NCBI RefSeq assembly: GCF_029543105.1
Contig: NZ_JARQXB010000014.1
Span: 22,508-86,507, forward strand
Direction of reading: 5' to 3'
DNA length: 64,000 bases
Source: Stenotrophomonas sp. HITSZ_GD
Lineage (GTDB): Bacteria > Pseudomonadota > Gammaproteobacteria > Xanthomonadales > Xanthomonadaceae
Below the pieces are notes generated by a model, which had not been told where the DNA came from, did no database searches, and saw only the letters and a list, made by a program, of their open reading frames with translations. Position 1 is the stretch's first letter. Each line of letters starts with the position of its first letter. The translations under genes and the position numbers were made by a program. Shown here in pieces: positions 36,427 through 46,337 of this stretch.

Positions 36427-37527
36427 ATGACCGACCTGCTGCAAGACACCCTCGCGCACCTGGAGAAGCTGGTGTCCTTCGACACCCGCAACCCGCCGCG
36501 CGCCATCGCCGCCGAGGGGGGCATCTTCGATTACCTGCGCGTGCACCTGCCGGGTTTCCGCGTGGAGGTGGTGGACCATGGCGCCGGCGCGGTCAGCCTG
36601 TACGCCGTGCGCGGCACGCCGAAGTACCTGTTCAATGTGCACCTGGACACCGTGCCGGATTCGCCGCACTGGAGCGCCGACCCGCACGTGATGCGCCGCC
36701 AGGACGACCGCGTGGTCGGCCTGGGCGTGTGCGACATCAAGGGCGCCGCCGCCGCGCTGGTCGCCGCGGCCAATGCCGGCGATGGCGATGCCGCGTTCCT
36801 GTTCTCCTCCGACGAGGAAGCCAACGATCCGCGCTGCATCGCCGCGTTCCTGGCGCGTGGCGAAAGCTACGAGGCCGTCCTGGTGGCCGAGCCGACGATG
36901 GGCGAGGCGGTGCTGGCGCATCGCGGCATCAGTTCGGTGCTGATGCGGTTCGCCGGCCGGGCAGGGCACGCTTCGGGCAAGCAGGACCCGGCCGCCAGCG
37001 CGCTGCACCAGGCGGTGCGCTGGGGCGACCGCGCGCTGGACCATGTCGATTCGCTGGCCCATGCGCGCTTCGGCGGCCTGACCGGCCTGCGCTTCAACAT
37101 CGGCCGCATCGAAGGCGGCATCAAGGCCAACATGATCGCCCCGGCCGCCGAGCTGCGCTTCGGCTTCCGCCCGCTGCCGTCGATGGACGTGGACGGCCTG
37201 CTGGCGACCTTCGCCGGCTTCGCCGAGCCGGCTGCCGCACATTTCGAGGAAACCTTCCGGGGCCCGAGCCTGCCGTCGGGCGACATCGCCCGCGCCGAGG
37301 AACGCCGCCTGGCCGCGCGCGACGTGGCCGACGCGCTCGACCTGCCGATCGGCAACGCGGTCGATTTCTGGACCGAGGCCTCGCTGTTCTCCGCCGGCGG
37401 CTATACCGCGCTGGTCTACGGCCCGGGCGACATCGCCCAGGCGCACACCGCCGACGAATTCGTGACGCTGGCGCAGTTGCAGCGCTACGCCGATTCCGTC
37501 CACCGCATCATCAACGGCGCGCGCTGA
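36427..37527 (+). CDS. argE': N-acetylcitrulline deacetylase
   Basis: 366-residue M20-family metallohydrolase. Metal-binding motifs: [20 protein letters not shown] (first His and Asp), [16 protein letters not shown] (bridging Asp) and [14 protein letters not shown] (Glu-Glu, catalytic base). The dimerisation domain is inserted from about 160 to 275 ([20 protein letters not shown]). The C-terminal His lies in [13 protein letters not shown]. In this AOTCase pathway it removes acetate from N-acetylcitrulline to give citrulline for argG, rather than deacetylating N-acetylornithine; assignment rests on cluster context. Confidence 0.93.
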   Translation: MTDLLQDTLAHLEKLVSFDTRNPPRAIAAEGGIFDYLRVHLPGFRVEVVDHGAGAVSLYAVRGTPKYLFNVHLDTVPDSPHWSADPHVMRRQDDRVVGLGVCDIKGAAAALVAAANAGDGDAAFLFSSDEEANDPRCIAAFLARGESYEAVLVAEPTMGEAVLAHRGISSVLMRFAGRAGHASGKQDPAASALHQAVRWGDRALDHVDSLAHARFGGLTGLRFNIGRIEGGIKANMIAPAAELRFGFRPLPSMDVDGLLATFAGFAEPAAAHFEETFRGPSLPSGDIARAEERRLAARDVADALDLPIGNAVDFWTEASLFSAGGYTALVYGPGDIAQAHTADEFVTLAQLQRYADSVHRIINGAR

Positions 37528-37546
37528 GCGCGCCCTCCCACGTGCC

Positions 37547-38884
37547 ATGAACATCGAAATGTCGCTGCCCGCCACCCACAAACAGACCCGCCAGACCATC
37601 GTGCGCCTGCTCTCGAGCATGGCCAGCGCGAAGGAGATCAGCCAGTACCTCAAGCGCTTCTCGCAGCTGGACGCCAAGCGCTTCGCCGTGGTGAAGGTCG
37701 GCGGCGCGGTGCTGCGCGACGAGCTGGAGGACCTGACCTCTTCGTTGACCTTCCTGCAGGAGGTCGGCCTGACCCCGATCGTGCTGCACGGCGCCGGCCC
37801 GCAGCTGGATGCCGAGCTGTCGGCGGCCGGCATCGAGAAGCAGACCGTCAACGGCTTGCGCGTGACCTCGCCCGAGGCATTGGCCATCGTGCGGCGCGTG
37901 TTCCAGCAATCCAACCTCAAGCTGGTGGAGGCGCTGCAGCAGAACGGCGCGCGCGCGACCTCCATCACCGGTGGCGTGTTCGAAGCCGAGTACCTGGACC
38001 CGCAGACCTACGGGCTGGTGGGCGAGGTCAAGCGGGTGAACCTGGCGCCGATCGAGGCCAGCCTGAAAGCCGGCTCTATCCCGGTGATCACCAGCCTGGG
38101 CGAAACCCCGAGCGGGCAGATCCTCAACATCAACGCCGATTTCGCCGCCAACGAACTGGTGCGCGAGTTGCAGCCGTACAAGATCATCTTCCTCACCGGC
38201 ACCGGCGGTTTGCTCGATGCCGAAGGCCGGGTGATCGATTCGATCAACCTGTCCACCGAGTACGAGCACCTGATCGAGCAGCCGTGGATTCACGGCGGCA
38301 TGAAGGTGAAGATCGAGCAGATCAAGGACCTGCTGGACAAGCTGCCGCTGGAATCGTCGGTGTCGATCACCCGTCCGGCGGACTTGGCCAAGGAACTGTT
38401 CACCCACAAGGGCTCGGGCACGCTGGTGCGCCGCGGTGAGCGCGTGCTGCGCGCCACCAGCTGGGGCGAGCTGGACCTGGCGCGGCTGAAGACGCTGATC
38501 GAATCCAGCTTCGGCCGCACGCTGGTGCCGGACTACTTCGACAAAACCCGCCTGCTGCGGGCCTACGTCAGCGAGAACTACCGTGCCGCTGTGATCCTCA
38601 CCGACGAGGCCGATGGCGTGTACCTGGACAAGTTCGCGGTGCTCGACGACGCGCAGGGCGAAGGCCTGGGCCGCGCGGTATGGAATGTGATGCGCGAGGA
38701 AACCCCGCAGCTGTTCTGGCGTTCGCGCCACAACAACCAGGTCAACATCTTCTACTACGCCGAGTCCGACGGCTGCTTCAAGCAGGAGAAGTGGAAGGTG
38801 TTCTGGTACGGGCTGGAGAGCTTCGAGCAGATCCAGCGTTGCGTGGCCCACTGCGCCACGCGCACGCCGACGCTGCAGGACTGA
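37547..38884 (+). CDS. argB: Bifunctional N-acetylglutamate synthase/kinase
   Basis: 445-residue fusion as known from X. campestris NAGS/K. The N-terminal amino-acid kinase domain (about 1-290) has [60 protein letters not shown] and the [15 protein letters not shown] lid. The C-terminal GNAT domain (about 300-445) has [39 protein letters not shown] and ends with [13 protein letters not shown]. It carries the first two steps of arginine synthesis, acetylation of glutamate and its phosphorylation, and is a feedback target for arginine. ATG at 37547, 20 bp after argE'. Confidence 0.96.
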   Translation: MNIEMSLPATHKQTRQTIVRLLSSMASAKEISQYLKRFSQLDAKRFAVVKVGGAVLRDELEDLTSSLTFLQEVGLTPIVLHGAGPQLDAELSAAGIEKQTVNGLRVTSPEALAIVRRVFQQSNLKLVEALQQNGARATSITGGVFEAEYLDPQTYGLVGEVKRVNLAPIEASLKAGSIPVITSLGETPSGQILNINADFAANELVRELQPYKIIFLTGTGGLLDAEGRVIDSINLSTEYEHLIEQPWIHGGMKVKIEQIKDLLDKLPLESSVSITRPADLAKELFTHKGSGTLVRRGERVLRATSWGELDLARLKTLIESSFGRTLVPDYFDKTRLLRAYVSENYRAAVILTDEADGVYLDKFAVLDDAQGEGLGRAVWNVMREETPQLFWRSRHNNQVNIFYYAESDGCFKQEKWKVFWYGLESFEQIQRCVAHCATRTPTLQD

Positions 38885-38887
38885 GCC

Positions 38888-39495
38888 ATGGGCCTGGAAC
38901 AGCTGCCCGCCGACTGGCGCACGGTGCCGACGCTGCAGGGGAGCTACGCGACCCTGGAGCCCCTCGCCACCGCGCATGCCGATGACCTGCGCGCCGCGCT
39001 GGGCGCCGGCGAGTTGTCCAGGCTGTGGTACACCAACGTGCCGGCGCCGGCCCAGGCCGGCGCCTACATCGACACCGCGCTGCGCATGCAGGCCGACGGC
39101 CAGGCGCTGCCTTTCGCGGTGCGCAACGCCGCCGGCCACGTGGTTGGCAGCACGCGCTTGTATGACCTGCAGCCCGACGTGCCGCGCCTGTCCATCGGCT
39201 ACACGTTCTACGCGTTGTCGGCGCAGCGCACCGGCCTGAACACCGAAGCCAAGCTGATGTTGCTCCAGTACGCCTTCGAGCGGCTGGGCTGCATCAACGT
39301 GGTGTTCGAGACCAGCTGGTTCAACCACGCCTCGCGCACCGCCATCGCCCGTCTCGGCGCCAAGCAGGACGGCGTGCTGCGCGCGCACAAGCGCCATGCC
39401 GACGGCAGCGTGCGCGATACCGTGATCTTCTCCCTCCTCGAAGCGGAATGGCCGGCCGTGCGCCGCCATCTGCAGTCCCGCCTGGAAGCCAACGC

Positions 39496-39499
<4 letters not shown>
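38888..39499 (+). CDS. GNAT-family acetyltransferase (RimJ/RimL type) in the arginine cluster
   Basis: 203 residues. A RimJ/RimL-like start ([20 protein letters not shown]), acetyl-CoA region [20 protein letters not shown] (G-x-N/G-x-x-A) and [20 protein letters not shown] followed by [20 protein letters not shown], all of the N-alpha/amino-group acetyltransferase branch. Four bp after argB and overlapping the argC start by four bases (ATGA), so translation is coupled inside the cluster. No substrate can be read from the sequence; homologues near argC in other bacteria are also uncharacterised. Confidence 0.9.
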
Positions 39500-40452
<953 letters not shown>

Positions 40453-40482
40453 TTCCTGGTTTCCCTGAGCCCTGATTCCCCT

Positions 40483-40550
40483 TGTAGGAGCGGCTTCAGC
40501 CGCGACAGCTTTCCCGAGGAACGCCCGTCGCGGCCAAACCCGCTCCCACA
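40483..40550. repeat. REP-like dyad between argC and argH
   Basis: Arm TGTAGGAGCGGCTTCAGC plus CGCGAC (40483-40506) and a mutated inverted arm (40527-40550, GTCGCGGCCAAACCCGCTCC plus CACA). Same family as 7758-7866. It can form a hairpin inside the arginine operon mRNA, between argC and argH; no T-tract. Confidence 0.85.
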
Positions 40551-40580
40551 GCGCAATCCCAAACGTTTCCGAGGCATGTG

Positions 40581-41876
40581 ATGGCAAATCTTCTCTGGCA
40601 GAAACCCGGCGTGGCCGTCGATGCGCAGATCCAGCGCTTCCTCGCCGGCGATGACGTCATCCTCGACCGCGAGTTCTTCCTGCACGACATCCAGGCCAGC
40701 AAGGCGCACGCCGAAGGGCTGCAGCACATCGGCATCCTCTCGGCCGACGAACTCGCCGGCCTGCTGCGCGAACTGGATGTCCTCGCCGCCGACTGGCGCG
40801 CGGGCCAGTTCGTGCTCGACGAGCAGTACGAGGACGGCCACTCGGCCATCGAGGCGCGGCTGACCGAACGCCTCGGCGATGCCGGCCGCAAGATCCACAC
40901 CGGCCGCAGCCGCAACGACCAGATCCTGGTCGCCACGCGCCTGTGGCTGAAAGAAAAGCTCGCCCGCGTGGCCGAACTGAGCCGCGCGGCGGCCCAGGTC
41001 GCGCTGGACCGCGCACAGGCCGAAGCGCAGCTGCCGATCCCCGGCTACACGCACATCCAGCGCGCCGTCGTCTCCTCGGCGGGCATGTGGTGGGCCGGCT
41101 GGGCCGAGGCGTTCATCGACGACGCCATCCGCGCCGCCGACACGCTCAAGCTGGTGGATGCCAACCCGCTCGGCACCGCCGCCGGCTACGGCGTCAACCT
41201 GCCGCTGGACCGCGACCACACCACCGCCGCGCTGGGCTTCGCGCGCCTGCAGGTCTCGCCGATCTACGCGCAGCTCTCGCGCGGCAAGTTCGAACTGGCC
41301 GCGCTGGAAGCGCTCGGCAGCGCCACGCTGGACCTGCGCCGCCTCGCGTGGGACCTGTCGCTGTTCACCAGCGCCGAGTACGGCTTCGTCGCGCTGCCGG
41401 CGCAATACACCACCGGCAGCTCGATCATGCCCAACAAGCGCAATCCGGATGTCATCGAGCTGATGCGCGCCACCCACGCCAGCGTGGCCGCCGCGCGCAC
41501 CGAGATCGAGCAACTGCTCTCGCTGCCTTCGGGCTACCACCGCGACCTGCAGGCCTCCAAGGGCGCCATCTTCCACGGCTTCGGTCGCGGGTTGGCGGCG
41601 CTGGAGCTGCTGCCGGCGCTGCTGGCCAACCTGGAGTGGCGCGAAGACCGCCTGCGCGCGGCCATCGATTCGGGCATGTACGCCACCGACGTGGCCGTGG
41701 AAGCGGCCGTGGCCGGCGTGCCGTTCCGCGAAGCGTACAAAGCCGCCGCAGCCAGCGCCGACAGCGCCGGGCAAGGGCGCACGCCGGAAGGCAGCCTGGC
41801 CGCGCGGGTTTCGCCCGGCGCGGCGGCCGATCTGCGCCTGGAAACCCTGCGCGCGCGTTGGCAGGCGCTGGGCTGA
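40581..41876 (+). CDS. argH: Argininosuccinate lyase
   Basis: 431 residues. Fumarase/aspartase-superfamily signature [19 protein letters not shown] (flexible loop with the catalytic Ser), plus [17 protein letters not shown] and [16 protein letters not shown] regions. Splits argininosuccinate to arginine and fumarate, completing the pathway. A GAGG ribosome site at 40571-40574 favours the ATG at 40581 over the in-frame GTG at 40578. It is followed after 3 bp by the YciI-like gene. Confidence 0.96.
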   Translation: MANLLWQKPGVAVDAQIQRFLAGDDVILDREFFLHDIQASKAHAEGLQHIGILSADELAGLLRELDVLAADWRAGQFVLDEQYEDGHSAIEARLTERLGDAGRKIHTGRSRNDQILVATRLWLKEKLARVAELSRAAAQVALDRAQAEAQLPIPGYTHIQRAVVSSAGMWWAGWAEAFIDDAIRAADTLKLVDANPLGTAAGYGVNLPLDRDHTTAALGFARLQVSPIYAQLSRGKFELAALEALGSATLDLRRLAWDLSLFTSAEYGFVALPAQYTTGSSIMPNKRNPDVIELMRATHASVAAARTEIEQLLSLPSGYHRDLQASKGAIFHGFGRGLAALELLPALLANLEWREDRLRAAIDSGMYATDVAVEAAVAGVPFREAYKAAAASADSAGQGRTPEGSLAARVSPGAAADLRLETLRARWQALG

Positions 41877-41879
41877 GCC

Positions 41880-42143
41880 ATGGCCGGCAAACACTTCCTC
41901 GTGCTGGCGATGCGCAAGCCCGGTTTCAGCGATGCCGTCGTGCAGCCGCACCGCGATTTCCTCGCCGAACTGCGCGGGCAGGGCAAGCTGCTGCTCACGG
42001 GCGGCTTCGCCGACGGCACGGGCGGGGCCTACATCCTCGCGCACGTGGACAGCCTCGAAGCGGCGAAGGCGCTGGTCGCGCGCGATCCGCTGGTGCTGCA
42101 GGATGCCTCCACCCTCACCGTGTACGAATGGAACACGCACTGA
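41880..42143 (+). CDS. YciI-like protein
   Basis: 87-residue ferredoxin-like-fold protein: FLVLAMRKPGFSDAVVQPHR, then DFLAELRGQGKLLLTGGFAD and DPLVLQDASTLTVYEWN. The conserved His24/Asp pair (R-x-x-H-x-x-F/D-L) of the YciI family is present (VQPHRDFLAEL). Some members dehydrohalogenate or bind small ligands; function here is unknown. It sits between argH and proB with 3- and 16-bp gaps, so it belongs to the operon. Confidence 0.85.
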   Translation: MAGKHFLVLAMRKPGFSDAVVQPHRDFLAELRGQGKLLLTGGFADGTGGAYILAHVDSLEAAKALVARDPLVLQDASTLTVYEWNTH

Positions 42144-42159
42144 TTCCACGGACGATGCC

Positions 42160-43326
42160 ATGACCGACCTCCGCGCGCCCCAGGCCACAGCGTTCACCGA
42201 GCAATCGTTGCCGCCGTGGCGGCGCGCGGTGCTCAAGGTCGGCAGCAGCCTGCTCGCCGCCGATGGCGGGGGGCTGTCGCCGCGCTACGCGCTGGGGCTG
42301 GCGCAGTTCGTGTCCACGCACGTGGGGGCCGGGCGCGAAGTGGTGATCGTCTCCTCCGGCGCGGTGGCCGCCGGGCGCGCGATCCTGCCGCGCGTGGCCG
42401 AGCAGGGCGCGGCGATGGCCGCGCGCCAGGCGCTGGCCGCGCTCGGCCAGGCGCAGCTGATCGCGCTGTGGCAGCGCTTCTTCGAGCGCCCGGTCGCGCA
42501 GGTGCTGCTCACCCACGACGACCTGCGCAACCGCCGCCGCTACCTCAACGCGCGCGCCACGCTCAACGAGCTGCTGCGCCTGGGCGCGTTGCCGGTGGTC
42601 AACGAGAACGACACCGTCTCGGTGGACGAGCTCAAGCTGGGCGACAACGACAACCTCGCCGCCATCGTCGCCGCGCTGGTCGATGCCGATGCGCTGTTCA
42701 TCGCCACCGACATCGACGGCCTGTACAGCGCCGATCCGCGCCAGAATCCGAATGCCGCGCCCATCAACGAGGTCGCCGAACTGGATGCCGGCGTGCTGGC
42801 GATGGCCGGCGGCAGCGGTGCCTCGGGCATGGGCACCGGTGGCATGCGCACCAAGCTGGAGGCGGCGGCCAAGGCCGGCGCGGCCGGCATCGAGACCTAC
42901 CTGTTCAACGGCCGCAGCGGCGAGGTGCTGCGCGCGCTCGGGCACGACCGCCTGCGCGGGACCCGCCTGCATCCGGCGCGCACGCGCATCGCCGCGCGCA
43001 AGTACTGGCTGCGCCACGCGCCGGTGGAGCCGGGCGCGATCCTCGTCGATGCCGGCGCTGCGCGGGCATTGGCCGAGAAGGGTGCCTCGCTGCTGCCCGG
43101 CGGAGTGACCGCCGCCGAGGGCGAGTTCCGCCGCGGCGACATGGTGGAGATTCGCACGCGCGGCGAAGCCGGCGAATGGACCGTGGCGCGCGGCATCAGC
43201 CAGTATGCCGCGCAGGACATCCGGCGCCTGGCCGGCCGCCATTCGCGCGACATCGAATCCCTCCTGGGCTACAACTACGGCGAGAACATCGTCCACCGCG
43301 ACGACCTCGTGCTGCTCAACGCCTGA
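42160..43326 (+). CDS. proB: Glutamate 5-kinase
   Basis: 388 residues. Amino-acid kinase domain (about 1-265) with RAVLKVGSSLLAADGGG, VIVSSGAVAAGRAILPRV, NENDTVSVDELKLGDNDNLA and GTGGMRTKLEAAAKAGAAG, followed by a C-terminal PUA domain (about 290-388) typical of ProB. Phosphorylates glutamate, first step of proline synthesis; feedback-inhibited by proline in other bacteria. Its place directly after the arginine genes joins the two glutamate-derived pathways in one transcription unit. ATG at 42160. Confidence 0.95.
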   Translation: MTDLRAPQATAFTEQSLPPWRRAVLKVGSSLLAADGGGLSPRYALGLAQFVSTHVGAGREVVIVSSGAVAAGRAILPRVAEQGAAMAARQALAALGQAQLIALWQRFFERPVAQVLLTHDDLRNRRRYLNARATLNELLRLGALPVVNENDTVSVDELKLGDNDNLAAIVAALVDADALFIATDIDGLYSADPRQNPNAAPINEVAELDAGVLAMAGGSGASGMGTGGMRTKLEAAAKAGAAGIETYLFNGRSGEVLRALGHDRLRGTRLHPARTRIAARKYWLRHAPVEPGAILVDAGAARALAEKGASLLPGGVTAAEGEFRRGDMVEIRTRGEAGEWTVARGISQYAAQDIRRLAGRHSRDIESLLGYNYGENIVHRDDLVLLNA

Positions 43327-43341
43327 CCGGTGACCGCCCCC

Positions 43342-44595
43342 ATGTCCGACATCAAGACCCTTGCAATGGAATGCCGCCAGGCCGCGCAGACCCTGGCCCA
43401 GCTCGACGGCGCGGCCAAGCAGGCGCTGCTGGTGGCGATGGCGCAGGCGCTGGAGGACGACGCCGGGGAGATCCTGGCGGCCAATGCGCGCGATGTGGAC
43501 GCAGCGCGCGGCAAAGGCGTGGGCAGCGCGATGCTCGACCGCCTCTCGCTGGACCCCGAGCGCCTGCGCGGCGTGGCCGATGCGCTGCGCGAGGTGGCCG
43601 CGCTGCCGGACCCGGTGGGGCAGGTGACCCGCGAGGACGTGCGCCCGAACGGCCTCCGCGTGCAGAAGGTGCGCGTGCCGCTGGGCGTGATCGCGATGAT
43701 CTACGAAGCGCGCCCGAACGTGACCGCCGACGCCGCGGCGCTGTGCATCAAGGCCGGCAACGGCGTGATCCTGCGCGGCGGCTCGGAGGCGATCCATTCC
43801 AATACCGCCATTGCGCGGGCGCTGCGCCGCGCAATGGAGGCGCACGGCGTGCCGGCCGCGGCCTTGACCCTGGTGGAAGACCTGCGCCGCGAGACGATGC
43901 TCGAACTGTTGCAGCTCAACGAGATCATCGACCTGGCCATCCCGCGCGGTGGCGAAGGGCTGATCCGCTTCGTCGCAGAACACGCGCGCGTGCCGGTGAT
44001 CAAGCACTACAAGGGCGTGTGCCACCTGTTCGTGGACGACTCGGCCGATCCGGCGCTGGCGCTGCGGCTGCTGGTCGACGGCAAGATCTCGCGCCCGGCG
44101 GCCTGCAATTCGCTGGAAACGCTATTGGTCCATGCCGCCATCGCGGCGGATTTCCTGCCGCGCGCGGCGCAGGCGCTGCGCGAGCGCGGGGTGGAACTGC
44201 GCGGCGACGAGGCCAGCCGGCGCATCGTGCCGGCCATCGCGCCGGCGACGGATGCCGATTTCGCCGCCGAGTACCTGGACCTGGTGATCGCCGTGCGCGT
44301 GGTGGCCGATCTGGAGGCCGCCATCGCGCACATCCGCCACTACGGCTCGGACCACACCGAGGTCATCGCCACCGGCGATGCCGCGCATGCCGAGCGCTTC
44401 GTGCAGGCGCTGCGCTCGGCGGTGGTGATGGTCAATGCCTCCTCGCGCTTCTCCGATGGCGGCGAGCTGGGCCTGGGCGCGGAGATCGGCATTTCGACCA
44501 CGCGCCTGCATGCCTACGGGCCGATGGGGCTGGAAGCGCTCACCGTGGAGCGCTTCGTGGTGCGTGGCGAAGGGCAGACGCGCAACTTGCCGTAA
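43342..44595 (+). CDS. proA: Glutamate-5-semialdehyde dehydrogenase (gamma-glutamyl phosphate reductase)
   Basis: 417 residues from ATG 43342; GTG at 43330 is an alternative start (421). Catalytic Cys in [22 protein letters not shown]-binding [20 protein letters not shown] and [18 protein letters not shown] [19 protein letters not shown]; end motif [20 protein letters not shown]. Reduces glutamyl phosphate to the semialdehyde that cyclises to pyrroline carboxylate. Follows proB by 15 bp. Last gene of the cluster: pgaD ends 12 bp away on the other strand, and no terminator is evident. Confidence 0.95.
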   Translation: MSDIKTLAMECRQAAQTLAQLDGAAKQALLVAMAQALEDDAGEILAANARDVDAARGKGVGSAMLDRLSLDPERLRGVADALREVAALPDPVGQVTREDVRPNGLRVQKVRVPLGVIAMIYEARPNVTADAAALCIKAGNGVILRGGSEAIHSNTAIARALRRAMEAHGVPAAALTLVEDLRRETMLELLQLNEIIDLAIPRGGEGLIRFVAEHARVPVIKHYKGVCHLFVDDSADPALALRLLVDGKISRPAACNSLETLLVHAAIAADFLPRAAQALRERGVELRGDEASRRIVPAIAPATDADFAAEYLDLVIAVRVVADLEAAIAHIRHYGSDHTEVIATGDAAHAERFVQALRSAVVMVNASSRFSDGGELGLGAEIGISTTRLHAYGPMGLEALTVERFVVRGEGQTRNLP

Positions 44596-44607
44596 ACCCG
44601 CGGCGCT

Positions 44608-45096
44608 TCATGCCTCGCGCCCCGGCTGCGGCGTGGCCGCGAGCGCCTCGGCGCTGACCGGCCGGGCGGACTCGTCCAGCCGCAGCCGCACGATCTTCCC
44701 GGCGGCCACCTGTGCCTGCAGCGCACGGCTGGCGTGCAGGCGGCGCGCGATGGCGGCGGCGTGCGCGTCGGCCAGGCGAGGTGGCAGGCGGCGGCGGGGC
44801 CGCGCGCGTTCGAGCTCGGCCCACGCGACCAGCAGCAGCGAGGCGCCCACTGCCGCGACGGCGAGCGTCCACGACACCGTGAGGTCCCAGCGGTGATAGG
44901 CGAGCCAGTCGAGCGGCTCGCAGCCCGCACCGCCCGCCGCGTCCAGCCAGGGCAGCGCCAGTGGCAGCGCGAAGGCGGCATAGACGATCCACAGCGCGGC
45001 GGTCACGCCCGCCCAGGCCGCGCGCGCCAGGCGCGGCTGGCGATGCGGTTGCCGGATCAGCGGGAAGGGGCCGCGGCCGCGCGTGGCCCGGCTCAT
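44608..45096 (-). CDS. pgaD: PgaD-like inner-membrane subunit of the PNAG synthase
   Basis: 162-residue protein with two hydrophobic helices (AGVTAALWIVYAAFALPLAL and TLAVAAVGASLLLVAWAELE) and a cytoplasmic C-terminal tail rich in Arg and Ala (ERARPRRRLPPRLADAHAAA). This matches PgaD topology, an auxiliary subunit needed with PgaC for polymerisation and c-di-GMP control, though the sequence is weakly conserved and longer than E. coli PgaD (137). ATG at 45096 overlaps the pgaC stop by four bases. Last gene of pgaABCD. Confidence 0.82.
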   Translation of the reverse strand: MSRATRGRGPFPLIRQPHRQPRLARAAWAGVTAALWIVYAAFALPLALPWLDAAGGAGCEPLDWLAYHRWDLTVSWTLAVAAVGASLLLVAWAELERARPRRRLPPRLADAHAAAIARRLHASRALQAQVAAGKIVRLRLDESARPVSAEALAATPQPGREA

Positions 45097-46337
45097 CGCA
45101 GGCCCCGGTCCGGGCTCGTCCACGTGGCGCGCTTGCCGCGGCGGCGCAGCAGGTGCATCGGCATCGCCGCCAGCGTGGTGGTGGCGCTGATGAGCCAGTA
45201 CGCCAGCGGATACCAGGCCACCCAGAAATAGGTGCGGCCCACGCGGCGTTCGTAGCGGCGGTCGATCAGCAGGCTGCAGGCGAATTGCAGCAGGCACACG
45301 CCCAGCATCAGCAGCTCGGTGTAGCCGGGCGATGAGGCGCCCGCCGGCTCCGGCAGCCCGGCCACGCGCTGCGCCAGCCAGGCCAGCGCCAGGCACGCCA
45401 CGGTGTAGGCCCATAGCACGCTGAGCAGGTACTCCAGCGCGATGGGCCACATCCGCCGCTGGCGCCACGCCAGCACGCGGGGGCCGTGGCGGCGCAGCAC
45501 TTCCAGGCCGCCTTGCGCCCAGCGCAGGCGCTGCCGCCACAGGCCGCGCAAGGTCTCCGGCATCAGGATGAAGCACAGTGCATTGGGCTCGTAGCGGATC
45601 TCCCAGCCGGCCAGTTGCAGGCGCCAGCTGATGTCGATGTCCTCGGTGAGCATGTCGTCGGCCCAGTAGCCGACGTGATGCAGCGCAGTGCGCCGGAACG
45701 CGCAGATCACCCCGGACACGGTGAAGATGCGGCCGTAACCGAGCTGCGTGCGCTTGATCATGCCGATGATCGAGGAGAACTCGGCGACCTGCAGGCGGCC
45801 CAGCAGGGTGGAGCGGTTGCGGATGCGCGGGTTGCCCGTCACCGCGCCCACGCCGGCCCCGGTGACCAGCGGATGCACCATCCAGTGCAGCGCGTGCGGC
45901 TCGAGCAGTGCATCGCCGTCGATGCAGACCAGGTATTCCGAGCGCGCCGCCAGTACGCCCATGCGCAGCGCGTTGGCCTTGCCCAGGTTGCGGTCCAGGT
46001 GGATCACGCGCAGCGCGGCGTATTCGGCAGCGAGCCGGTCCAGCTGCGCGCCGGTGTCGTCGCTGCTGCCGTCGTTGATGGCCACCACCTCGTAGGCGGG
46101 CCAGTGCTGCGCCAGCGCGGCGGCGAGCGTCTCGCGCACGTTCTCGCCTTCGTTGTGGCACGGCACCAGCAGGGTGACGAAAGGCCGCTCGCCCGCGAAC
46201 GCCGGCGGCTGCTCGCGCGAGGGCCCGCGGTATTCGCGCCGCAGGTAATGGTGCAGCCCGCCGCTGATCCACAGGAACGACATGATGACCGGATAGGCGA
46301 AGGCGAAGTACGAGGCGAACACCGGCAGGCTGGGCAT
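45093..46337 (-). CDS. pgaC: Poly-beta-1,6-N-acetylglucosamine synthase, glycosyltransferase
   Basis: 414-residue family-2 membrane glycosyltransferase. N-terminal TM near 8-28, then the GT-A domain with FVTLLVPCHNEGENVRETLA, EVVAINDGSSDDTGAQLDRL, YLVCIDGDALLEPHALHWMV (DxD) and TEDIDISWRLQL (TED base), plus QRLRWAQGGLEVLRRHGP (Q..RW). Three or four TM segments follow (YLLSVLWAYTVACLALAWLA, ELLMLGVCLLQFACSLLI, near 370-395). Polymerises UDP-GlcNAc into PNAG and secretes it. Stop of pgaB lies immediately before its ATG. Shorter than E. coli PgaC (441). Confidence 0.94.
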   Translation of the reverse strand: MPSLPVFASYFAFAYPVIMSFLWISGGLHHYLRREYRGPSREQPPAFAGERPFVTLLVPCHNEGENVRETLAAALAQHWPAYEVVAINDGSSDDTGAQLDRLAAEYAALRVIHLDRNLGKANALRMGVLAARSEYLVCIDGDALLEPHALHWMVHPLVTGAGVGAVTGNPRIRNRSTLLGRLQVAEFSSIIGMIKRTQLGYGRIFTVSGVICAFRRTALHHVGYWADDMLTEDIDISWRLQLAGWEIRYEPNALCFILMPETLRGLWRQRLRWAQGGLEVLRRHGPRVLAWRQRRMWPIALEYLLSVLWAYTVACLALAWLAQRVAGLPEPAGASSPGYTELLMLGVCLLQFACSLLIDRRYERRVGRTYFWVAWYPLAYWLISATTTLAAMPMHLLRRRGKRATWTSPDRGLR